This document shows, in pieces, positions 1-7,446 of a stretch of DNA of 64,000 nucleotides. A model generated the notes under the pieces. It did not search any database. It was not told the DNA's origin and worked only from the letters and a program-made list of their open reading frames with translations. Source of the DNA: G963663365 sp963663365 (GTDB lineage: Bacteria > Hinthialibacterota > Hinthialibacteria > Hinthialibacterales > G963663365); the NCBI GenBank assembly GCA_963663365.2, contig CAXXIH010000005.1, positions 62,001 to 126,000 on the forward strand, written 5' to 3'. The position numbers and the translations under genes were made by a program. The number at the start of each line of letters is the position of its first letter. Position 1 is the first letter of the stretch.

Positions 1-785
1 GCCAAAGCCAGGCTGCGTAACGCCCCCATCATGTAGTTGTTTTTACGTTCCCTAACGAGTCCCGTAAAACTGACATGCATCGGGTGTCCAACCCAATGCC
101 AAGCCAATTGGCCCGTACGGTCATCCGGATTCGCGCGCTCCTTATCATTGAGATAATAGCTGAATGTCTGTCCCATACGCGGGCAGACTAATTGCATGGT
201 CTCCGGGTACTTTTCGCATGGATAAACCTGCCCACAACGCTTACAGCATATTTCTTCCGGTCTTTCGATAGTCCATTCAACCAGCGAAGAACCGGCGCTC
301 TCCTGCGATTCCTCCCCAACACAATTCGGGCATGTAAAACCGTAGCCGAAACCCGGTGTAAGTTTCGAAAGCATCGACTCCACAAAACCGGCCGGTTGAG
401 ACACAACATAGTCGGCGGTCGATTGATATCCCTGGAATAGTTTTTGAGCCCATTCAGCCGATTCGAGGTTCTTCTTGGCACATTTCAAATCTTCGGGACT
501 TAATAGGACAGGATGCTGTATTTCAGTACGCGAACCGAGTATTTGATCTTTTAAAGCCTCGATTTCGGCCCGAAACTCGGATTCCGCTTCAGTGGGATAA
601 GAAGTCTGCCAGTCCAGCATCCCCGCACCGCGTGTAACCGCTTCAACATAGGCTTGTTTGCGGGCCAAATCATCATCGGCCAATATCGAACCGCATGCAA
701 ATAGCGGGATCATTATGGCAAAAGCCATTCGCTCAACCACCGGCCTTCTTGAATATGTACGAAGTGATTTCTGACTAGTATTCAT
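1..785 (-). CDS. heparinase II/III-like secreted protein, N-terminal part (runs off window)
   Basis: The reading frame is open from an ATG at 785 down to the first base of the window, about 261 codons, so only the N-terminal part is seen. It starts with a basic stretch and a hydrophobic segment ending near CGSILADD, a likely Sec signal. It continues as a helical region with a Cys-rich patch (TCPNCVGEE, then CCKRCGQVYPCEKYPE) followed by FSYYLNDKERANP. This arrangement, with a zinc-ribbon-like patch before the toroid, is typical of heparinase II/III-family proteins of planctomycete-like bacteria, as I remember them. The catalytic region would lie outside the window. Gene 980-1834 is divergent and the 194-bp gap must hold both promoters. 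A polysaccharide lyase role is inferred; it could equally be a non-catalytic toroid protein. Confidence 0.6.
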   Translation of the reverse strand, partial: MNTSQKSLRTYSRRPVVERMAFAIMIPLFACGSILADDDLARKQAYVEAVTRGAGMLDWQTSYPTEAESEFRAEIEALKDQILGSRTEIQHPVLLSPEDLKCAKKNLESAEWAQKLFQGYQSTADYVVSQPAGFVESMLSKLTPGFGYGFTCPNCVGEESQESAGSSLVEWTIERPEEICCKRCGQVYPCEKYPETMQLVCPRMGQTFSYYLNDKERANPDDRTGQLAWHWVGHPMHVSFTGLVRERKNNYMMGALRSLAL

Positions 786-979
786 GGGCACATCCTGCTT
801 TCGTCGCGAGTCGCTTTTCTGCTGCCCTAACAGTCTAAAGGAAGCATCCCTTTGGCAACACCGCGTCAATTCGCATTCGGCCAAGTTGTGTCAAAGATGC
901 GGTGTAACACTATCTCCACGCACAGGTACGGTGATAGAGTCTCGACTATTACTAACCCTAAAAAGCAGTGGAGGCTCGT

Positions 980-1834
980 ATGAAGCTTGTACGTTTTGGC
1001 GAATCAGGCGTGGAGAAGCCTGGTGTTCTGAATACAGAAGGAAAGATTTTAGATGTCTCGGCAGCGGTTCAAGATTACGATCCGCGATTCTTTGCCGAGG
1101 GCGGCGTTGCATATTTGCGCTCATGGCTGGAGGTCAATGAATCCTCCGCGCCGATAGTTGATAGCGGCGTGCGTCTGGGACCACCGGTCTGTAATCCGGG
1201 CAAAATTATCTGCGTCGGGCTTAATTATTCCGACCATGCAAAAGAATCCGGCATGGAAATTCCAAAAGAGCCGGTGATTTTCAGCAAGGCCGTGACCTCC
1301 CTCTCAGGGCCCAACGATCCAATCGTGCTTCCACGCAACTCCAAAAAGACAGACTGGGAAGTCGAATTGGCCTTCGTCATCGGCAAACGTGCCAAATATG
1401 TCGAAGAAAGCGATTCGATGGATTACGTGGCAGGTTTCGCCACGATGAATGATGTCAGTGAACGTGAATTTCAGGCCGAGCGTTGCGGTCAATGGGTGAA
1501 AGGCAAAAGCCATGACACCTTTGCACCCTTCGGGCCGTTTTTAGCCACCCCTGATGAAATACCTGATCCTCAGAACCTTGACCTGTTCCTCGACTTGAAC
1601 GGCGAACGCGCTCAAACCGGAACCACAAAGGTGATGGTGTACGGTGTCGTCATGTTGGTCAGCTATATCAGCCAGTTTATGACTCTCATGCCCGGAGACA
1701 TCATCAGCACCGGAACTCCGCCAGGCGTTGGCTTTGGCATGAAACCCCAACGCTACCTTGTGCCCGGCGATGTCCTAGAACTGGGCGTACAGGGCTTGGG
1801 AACGCAACGCCAAGAGGTTCTGCCGCCTGAGTGA
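980..1834 (+). CDS. fumarylacetoacetate hydrolase (FAH) family protein
   Basis: This 284-residue protein has the single-domain FAH fold of ureidoglycolate lyases, 2-keto-4-pentenoate hydratases and 2,4-diketo-3-deoxy-L-fuconate hydrolases. Visible family marks are GKIICVGLNYSDHAKESG near residue 75, the metal-binding Glu-x-Glu in DWEVELAF (E127 and E129), NDVSEREFQ, KSHDTFAPFGP and the C-terminal STGTPPGVGFG. The ATG at 980 is chosen over the in-frame ATG at 968 because GGAGG lies just upstream of it and family members begin MKLVRFG. It is a soluble cytoplasmic enzyme that probably cleaves or hydrates a diketo or acylpyruvate-like sugar-acid intermediate. Beside sugar-oxidising genes the fuconate-type role is attractive, but the substrate is not readable. 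It converges with the operon end at 1862. Confidence 0.88.
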   Translation: MKLVRFGESGVEKPGVLNTEGKILDVSAAVQDYDPRFFAEGGVAYLRSWLEVNESSAPIVDSGVRLGPPVCNPGKIICVGLNYSDHAKESGMEIPKEPVIFSKAVTSLSGPNDPIVLPRNSKKTDWEVELAFVIGKRAKYVEESDSMDYVAGFATMNDVSEREFQAERCGQWVKGKSHDTFAPFGPFLATPDEIPDPQNLDLFLDLNGERAQTGTTKVMVYGVVMLVSYISQFMTLMPGDIISTGTPPGVGFGMKPQRYLVPGDVLELGVQGLGTQRQEVLPPE

Positions 1835-1861
1835 GCCACTTAAATAAACCTCACCGGGAGC

Positions 1862-3682
1862 TTACTCCGTAAGCCGGGACCGCAGGGCATTAATACGCAT
1901 TGCGGTCTCATAGTAAGCGCCACGGTCATAGAGCCAATCCAATTCGGCTACATCCATAACGAGCTGCCATGTGCGGCTCGTTTCTTTTCGTAGATTTGGA
2001 TCCGCGCGCGAATCTTTGGGAGGAATCTCTGCAAGATGCGCTTGTGCAAACTCACGGGCCTGTGTCCGGAACTGACGGAACCGTATTTCGCGGATTAAAT
2101 CTAAAATATAGCGGTGCTCATCGAGGCTGATATTTTCTTCAAGTGCTTGGACCAATTCTTTCGGGACTATAGCTTGAAAGGCATTCGGATAGCCTTCAAT
2201 GGCTTCGATGAGGCTCTGATTTTGAGCGATGGCCGAAGGCAGGACCTCTCCCATATAGAAGGCCCGTAATGCTTCCCAATCATCGCCGAATTCCGGATTC
2301 TCTACATCTTGAACTGAGGCCACACGATAAGGCGCGGCTTCACCCGCATCGTAATATTCCCAACGGTCAAAATACCCATCGTGGTTGGTGTCATACATAC
2401 GGATTTCGCCCAGTTTGGCGTCGCCGACAATGTTTCCGATCTGTATCCAGCCCTCGGTCGCGCCTTTGAGATGGATACGCCGGTCAACAGGGCTGTAATA
2501 CAGTACCCGCGAATCGGATGGTGTGGGGAGGAATTCACGTCTCGAATTCCAATCCTGAACAGGTCCGCCGGTGTTATGCAGAATCCGGCGTTGCCAGGTC
2601 CAAAACACGCCTTCCCAACGCCGGTCATATTCCGGACGTGATGGATGACCGATATTGAGCGATGTATCCGCAAACTCGCGCCATGTAAAACCGGTCTGCT
2701 CCGCGAAGTAAGAGTTGGAGGTCTCAAATACCTGGTCATGGGGAATACACACACTGACTTTGGGTGAACGGCGCAAAGGCTGATGGCGCAACATGCCTTC
2801 AAACTCGTAGGGAAGACTGCCTGTCATGGTGAAACCCATTTCGTAATGCAGAGGATTCTCAGGCGAGCTCTGACCGTCGATATCGATGCTGTAACGGATA
2901 TTCACGACTCCCATTGTGTTCATGGCCGGATCGAATTCGCCTTGATACCGCCGAATACTATTCGCGTAATCGGGATCGCTCTCTTTCGAGAAAACAAGCG
3001 GCGCGCCGCTAAACCGGACGGTTATCTCGGATTCGCCATCCGCATCCGTATCGAAAAAGGCGAACGGACATTCCGAAATTGGCAGCCAGCGGTGCTGAAT
3101 AGGATCGTACTTATTCATATAGATTTCGCTGTTGCCATAGGGATCGCTCTGAAAGAAATCTCCGGTATAGCGGTAATCGGCGATATCCCACATATCGCTA
3201 TCATCGTCGATATCGGTCCCGAACCAGCAGTTGCGCAGTTCGCCATCCACAAAATAACGAATACCCATTTCATCCGGATCGTTGTCGCCATCGACATCGA
3301 TAAAATCGACCATCTGATCGACCGTACCGTCGACATCGTAATCGGCCACATAGCAATCGCTGTCTTTGTCGCCTTCCGGAGAATTCTTTTTCATGTCCCC
3401 ATCGTCATCGAGGATCCAGACCAGCATCTCTTTTGACTTCCCTCCCCGGGTCCGCGCTTCACGGCGAATCAGCATAGTACCGCCATTGGGATACTCCGAC
3501 TGCAAAACCAATTCCTCTCCCACTTTTAACTGTTGGGCCTGCCCCCACCATGGCTTGCCATCCAAATGAAGCATGCCGCCTTTTTCCAAGGCGGTTTCCA
3601 TCTCCCACCATTCTTGGGCTTGAATTGGAGCCGTAAGCAAACCACATAGAATTGATAAATGAAGTAAGATCACCCAACGCAT
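1862..3682 (-). CDS. secreted Asp-rich (EF-hand-like repeat) protein, unknown function
   Basis: A secreted protein of about 606 residues. A GTG at 3697 is in frame, but the ATG at 3682 has GAGAGGTGG just upstream and gives a good signal peptide (MRWVILLHLSILCGL, cleavage after IQAQ). The N-terminal half carries many short Asp-rich loops such as DDDGDMKKN, DYDVDGTVDQ, DVDGDNDPDEMG, DIDDDSDMWD and DTDADGES, with the DxDxDG spacing of calcium-binding loops. Later come WEGVFWTW, a segment YYSPVDRRIHL and another loop DTNHDGYFDRWEYYD. The C-terminus is helical. The order of motifs matches the gene at 7443-10040 in the same operon, so the two are paralogues, but this one lacks the DUF4861-like C-terminus. 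It is the last gene of the operon. Calcium-dependent glycan binding outside the cell is a guess. Confidence 0.75.
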   Translation of the reverse strand: MRWVILLHLSILCGLLTAPIQAQEWWEMETALEKGGMLHLDGKPWWGQAQQLKVGEELVLQSEYPNGGTMLIRREARTRGGKSKEMLVWILDDDGDMKKNSPEGDKDSDCYVADYDVDGTVDQMVDFIDVDGDNDPDEMGIRYFVDGELRNCWFGTDIDDDSDMWDIADYRYTGDFFQSDPYGNSEIYMNKYDPIQHRWLPISECPFAFFDTDADGESEITVRFSGAPLVFSKESDPDYANSIRRYQGEFDPAMNTMGVVNIRYSIDIDGQSSPENPLHYEMGFTMTGSLPYEFEGMLRHQPLRRSPKVSVCIPHDQVFETSNSYFAEQTGFTWREFADTSLNIGHPSRPEYDRRWEGVFWTWQRRILHNTGGPVQDWNSRREFLPTPSDSRVLYYSPVDRRIHLKGATEGWIQIGNIVGDAKLGEIRMYDTNHDGYFDRWEYYDAGEAAPYRVASVQDVENPEFGDDWEALRAFYMGEVLPSAIAQNQSLIEAIEGYPNAFQAIVPKELVQALEENISLDEHRYILDLIREIRFRQFRTQAREFAQAHLAEIPPKDSRADPNLRKETSRTWQLVMDVAELDWLYDRGAYYETAMRINALRSRLTE

Positions 3683-3733
3683 GTTTCCACCTCTCACGCC
3701 TTTTCGATATCGCGCTGTATTACAAAACAGAAA

Positions 3734-4498
3734 TTAGGACGCCGCGCTTTTGTCAAATAGACCGCATGCATTCTGAAATAAAATCCGGTCTTTGTCACTG
3801 TCGGCAATATCCGCCGAATGGATTTTAAGCGGTCCAATAGCCGGATTTTGAAGCGGCAATGCACTGCCATGCAATAACCGTTCAGAACCAATCTCATGTA
3901 CAACCGATTTCACTTCTTCAAAAGCCATCATGCCCGATGTCTCCAACATGACATTCGGCAACCTGCGTATAACATCCAATGCCGATTGCAATTCAAAAAG
4001 ATAATTGACTGCGGACAAAATAAACGTCGTATTGGAATGCTTCTCGATCAAACGCCCGGCGTTTTGAATCGGATGCATTGGCAACCGCCAAGACATCATC
4101 AGCCGATACGGAATCATGACCGGGACACGGTTTGTGCCGCAGTATTCGCATAGTTCGCTGATGAAAGGCTCTTCAAGCAGATCGTAGCTGTGATTGAGCG
4201 GATAAAGTTTGACCAATGCCCAACTTCCCGCCTCTTCCAAGTCCCGTTGGTATTCGTCAAAACCGGCGGCATAGGGAGAATAAGTGAATGCCGGGGCAAA
4301 CCGCTCAGGATGCTCTTTGCAAATTTCTTTGATCTCGGCATTGCCTGCCTGAGTATCCGTAAAAATAGCCCGAAGCGAGGCCAAAAACGCGCGGCGAATA
4401 CCATAACGGTCCATAGCCGCCAGCATGTCGCAAACGGAATTCTTCCGAAGCGGCCAATAGGGCCAATTCCCATAAAATGCATTGATATCAACAATCAT
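3734..4498 (-). CDS. amidohydrolase-like TIM barrel, predicted catalytically inactive
   Basis: At 254 residues it aligns end to end with the next gene upstream (4495-5244), a metal-dependent hydrolase of the amidohydrolase 2 group, and its start overlaps that gene's stop by 4 bp (ATGA). All visible metal or catalytic positions are changed. HVHIG at residues 6-10 is NAFYG here, ILAHSTG is VMIPYRL, INAHMG is LSAVNY, and YGSDLPLLDP is HGSALPLQNP. The hydrophobic core and barrel pattern (KLYPL, NVMLETSG) are kept and the frame is intact, so it is not a decaying pseudogene. It may be a regulatory or structural partner of its active paralogue, or bind a ligand without hydrolysis. No signal peptide, hence cytoplasmic. 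Confidence 0.82.
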   Translation of the reverse strand: MIVDINAFYGNWPYWPLRKNSVCDMLAAMDRYGIRRAFLASLRAIFTDTQAGNAEIKEICKEHPERFAPAFTYSPYAAGFDEYQRDLEEAGSWALVKLYPLNHSYDLLEEPFISELCEYCGTNRVPVMIPYRLMMSWRLPMHPIQNAGRLIEKHSNTTFILSAVNYLFELQSALDVIRRLPNVMLETSGMMAFEEVKSVVHEIGSERLLHGSALPLQNPAIGPLKIHSADIADSDKDRILFQNACGLFDKSAAS

Positions 4499-5244
4499 GA
4501 GGCTTTGCGCAGATTTAAGAGACGGTTGATATTACCGTTCAGAATCAATTCTTTCTGTTCATTGGTCAAATCCGATTCCGTCACTTTGGCTATTTGCAAA
4601 ATCGGATCTAGCAAAGGCAGGTCGGAACCATACAAAACCTGTTCCGCACCCACTTCTTCAACCGCCAACTCCACCATCCCGTTATCAAACGAAGAGCTGG
4701 TTGTATCGAGATAGATATTTTTCGGATAACGTTTGGCCGCAGCGATGGAACGGTGCCAATCACCATGAGCCTGCGGGCAGCACCCCATATGCGCGTTGAT
4801 AATAACCACATCGGGCACCTGCCGGGCAATAGACTCGCATTCTTCACCGGTGGAATGGGCTAAAATAGGAATCTGTAATTCCGCCGCTTTGGCGATGATC
4901 GGCATCATATAAGGATCATCAATCAGCATAAGCGGAGGGACTGAATAGATTTTCAGCCCGCAGAATCCATGCTCCACCACATACCGTTCGAGTTCGTCAG
5001 CGGCATGTTGTCCATAACGCCCCGAACTGACTGTGTAGTAACAGGAAATCCGGTCACGATGCCCTTGGACCTGTTCTAACAAGAGCCGGTTGCCATCGTC
5101 AATATCGTATGTAAGCGCCGTAAAATCGGTCACCAACATACGGTCGATGCCGGCTTTATCCGCAGCCCGCAGCAAAACATTGACATCCGCGTCGATATGA
5201 AACCACGTGGATTTTCCAATATGTACATGACAATCTGTGATCAT
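4495..5244 (-). CDS. amidohydrolase family (TIM-barrel metal-dependent hydrolase)
   Basis: This 249-residue cytoplasmic protein of the amidohydrolase 2 group starts MITDCHVHIG with the metal-binding His-x-His (H6, H8). It also has ILAHSTG and INAHMG for the later His ligands and VLYGSDLPLLDP for the catalytic Asp near the last strand. Family members hydrolyse or decarboxylate cyclic amides, lactones or aromatic acids, so a sugar lactonase is a reasonable idea here. It sits 12 bp after the double esterase gene and overlaps the inactive paralogue gene that follows. No strong ribosome-binding site is visible, which suggests translation coupled to the upstream gene. Confidence 0.88.
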   Translation of the reverse strand: MITDCHVHIGKSTWFHIDADVNVLLRAADKAGIDRMLVTDFTALTYDIDDGNRLLLEQVQGHRDRISCYYTVSSGRYGQHAADELERYVVEHGFCGLKIYSVPPLMLIDDPYMMPIIAKAAELQIPILAHSTGEECESIARQVPDVVIINAHMGCCPQAHGDWHRSIAAAKRYPKNIYLDTTSSSFDNGMVELAVEEVGAEQVLYGSDLPLLDPILQIAKVTESDLTNEQKELILNGNINRLLNLRKAS

Positions 5245-5256
5245 ACGTGCAGCTGA

Positions 5257-7446
5257 CTAGCCTTTGTCCTTAAGAATGCCGTCCATCCATTGATAGACGC
5301 GCTCTTTGGCAGCGGGAGAAATATCGTGTTTTCCCGGTTCGAGCAGGCTCTGTAGTCTGTCTTCATGCCCGGTCAATTTCCAGATAGGCCGCGCCGCAAG
5401 CGTAAGTTCGTGAGCGGAAGCCGCTTCCGGGAAGATTTCATCGTCACTGGTTTGAATATTGAAATATCCCCGGGGGGCAATCAAACGAATCACATCGTCA
5501 AAATCCCACGCCGGAGCACGGCCCGCCCGAAGATCGATTCTCAGTCTTGGCATATAGGAGAACCAACGGTCCCGTGCCCAACGCCAAGGATTCTTTTCAT
5601 CGCGAAATGGCGCATACCCGCAACTCGCAGCGGCCGCTTTGACACGATCGTCAAAGGCCGCCACAAAAAGTGAATTCTCCGCACCCAATGAATGTCCAAT
5701 CGTTCCAATTCGATCGGCATCCACTCCGGGAACAGATTGAAGAATATCAATCGCCCGCCGTCCGTCTTGAATCATCGTACCCAAGGCCGAGGCATTCGGA
5801 TGGGTGCGATAAAAGTCACGTGTATCGAATGCACCCGATTCTGTAATACGTTCTCCGGCGGCAATCGAATCGGGAGCGAGCACGATATACCCTCTTCGTG
5901 CCAATTCCGGGCCGAAATACAGGCTCTCTCTCCCCGAATGCCCTACAGCCTCTTCTTTGCCTTCTTCTGTTGTCTGATGATAAACAACCACAGCCGGAGT
6001 CTTTTCTTGTATGTTTTCGGGAATCAACAAATAGGCGTTGATCGTTTCTTGTTCATCGACCCGGTACCGGATTTTTTTCTCCGCATAGCCTTTTTGTTTA
6101 ACTTCCGAGACGACTTCATATTCCGCAGGCAGTTGCGGAGGATCGACTGCAACCAAATCTCTCAAGAGAAGTTTTTTGATCGCTTCTCTCGTCTGATTCC
6201 ATTCCCGTTTGGACTTGGGCAGTTGTTCACGTGTTTCTTTATGCACGATACGTGGAGCAAGTTTCTTATCCAGCCATTGGTAAGCCTTCTCACGTCCCTC
6301 TTTCGGAAACGAATGTTTCCCCGGCACAAGATTGGGCTCCAGATTATCGGTAGCGCCATAGAGCGCATAAACATCGCCGATTTCCTCAAAAATAGGCTTC
6401 AGGTTATCTGTCCCCGGAAAGATATCGTCATTCAATGTTGCCCAATTGAAATAAGGACGTGGCGCAATACAGGCCGCGATTTCGTGCCAATCGAATGGCG
6501 CTTGTTTAACATCGTCTACATAAAACCCAACACGCGGCATAAGCGCTGTTAGATGGCTCCAGCGGTTGGGATCCGGATCAGTGCGTAAGGTTGTAAATCC
6601 GCAGCTGGCAACCGCCGCTGAAATGCGCGGCTCAAAAACCGTATTCATAATCGTTCCATAAGAGCCATGAGAATGGCCAATGGAACCGATACGGTAAGGA
6701 TCCACTTCCGGCAACGTTTCGAGATAATCGATCACACGTTGAATATCCCAAACCATCTTTCCGAAAAAAGACCAGTTGGGATGTTTACGGTAGAAATCAT
6801 GCGCCCCGGTATAAGGATCGGCCCCTTTCGGTATTCGTTCGCCAAATCCGATAACATCCGGCGCAAAGCAGATATACCCGCGTTCCACAAGTTCTACGGC
6901 AAAAGCCAGTTCGGGACTGCCTTTAATCCCACAAGGTTCTTCTTTGCCCTGCCCTACGGTTTGATGCATTACCAGCATCGTGGGCATAGGTTGATCCGGC
7001 AGATTCTTCGGAATCAACATATAAGCCGGGATCCAGTCATCCGGCTCTGAGCGCACCCGCAAATGCCGCCGGATATAGCTCCCCATATCCTCTTCGCCCA
7101 AAATCTCGGCTTGGGGAGGCAGCACGCTTAAATTCGAAGGCTCCCCTAAGATCACCTTCATGACATCGAGAATCCGGTCCCGTTTGGCTTCCCAACCTTG
7201 GATCGAATCGATTTTCTCCGAGTCCGGCCCTTCAGAGGATAGTAAAGGCAATAGATTGGCAAGCCCTGCCTGCGGTGAATTAATCTTCGGCTGCTCGATA
7301 CCGGTAATCGAACGCCACGTATTCCAATCGAATCCTTCCCAGCCCATCACCGTCATAACAGTCCCTGCAACACAGGCAATCGTGAGAACAGCTGTAGTAC
7401 CTACTCTGCGAATAGATCGGCCATGGGCCTTAAAGGATACGTTCAC
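5257..7446 (-). CDS. exported protein with two fused alpha/beta hydrolase (dienelactone hydrolase/acetyl xylan esterase-like) domains
   Basis: 729 residues with an N-terminal hydrophobic segment (TTAVLTIACVAGTVMTVMGW) serving as signal or anchor. Two homologous alpha/beta hydrolase domains follow. Domain 1 (about 60-400) has nucleophile motif IGHSHGSYG (Ser near 257), acid motif NDDIFPG and histidine motif PGKHSFP. Domain 2 (about 420-725) has IGHSLGAEN (Ser near 585), SDDEIFPE and PGKHDISP. Both triads look complete, so both halves may be active. Shared marks such as HQT...GKEE, RDFYR(T/K)HPN and AAVASCGF/AAAASCGY show an internal duplication. The start is GTG in a GTGA overlap with the stop of the upstream gene, with GAGG at good distance. 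Likely role: removal of acyl or methyl esters from glycans. Confidence 0.88.
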   Translation of the reverse strand: MNVSFKAHGRSIRRVGTTAVLTIACVAGTVMTVMGWEGFDWNTWRSITGIEQPKINSPQAGLANLLPLLSSEGPDSEKIDSIQGWEAKRDRILDVMKVILGEPSNLSVLPPQAEILGEEDMGSYIRRHLRVRSEPDDWIPAYMLIPKNLPDQPMPTMLVMHQTVGQGKEEPCGIKGSPELAFAVELVERGYICFAPDVIGFGERIPKGADPYTGAHDFYRKHPNWSFFGKMVWDIQRVIDYLETLPEVDPYRIGSIGHSHGSYGTIMNTVFEPRISAAVASCGFTTLRTDPDPNRWSHLTALMPRVGFYVDDVKQAPFDWHEIAACIAPRPYFNWATLNDDIFPGTDNLKPIFEEIGDVYALYGATDNLEPNLVPGKHSFPKEGREKAYQWLDKKLAPRIVHKETREQLPKSKREWNQTREAIKKLLLRDLVAVDPPQLPAEYEVVSEVKQKGYAEKKIRYRVDEQETINAYLLIPENIQEKTPAVVVYHQTTEEGKEEAVGHSGRESLYFGPELARRGYIVLAPDSIAAGERITESGAFDTRDFYRTHPNASALGTMIQDGRRAIDILQSVPGVDADRIGTIGHSLGAENSLFVAAFDDRVKAAAASCGYAPFRDEKNPWRWARDRWFSYMPRLRIDLRAGRAPAWDFDDVIRLIAPRGYFNIQTSDDEIFPEAASAHELTLAARPIWKLTGHEDRLQSLLEPGKHDISPAAKERVYQWMDGILKDKG

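Noticed and set aside
2783..3436. Long plus-strand open frame of 217 codons
   Set aside because: Antisense of the Asp-rich gene; its His/Ile-rich composition is the mirror of the GAT/GAC-rich coding strand, and there is no ribosome-binding site.
5692..6552. Plus-strand open frame of 286 codons
   Set aside because: Antisense of the double esterase gene; no start signal and odd composition.
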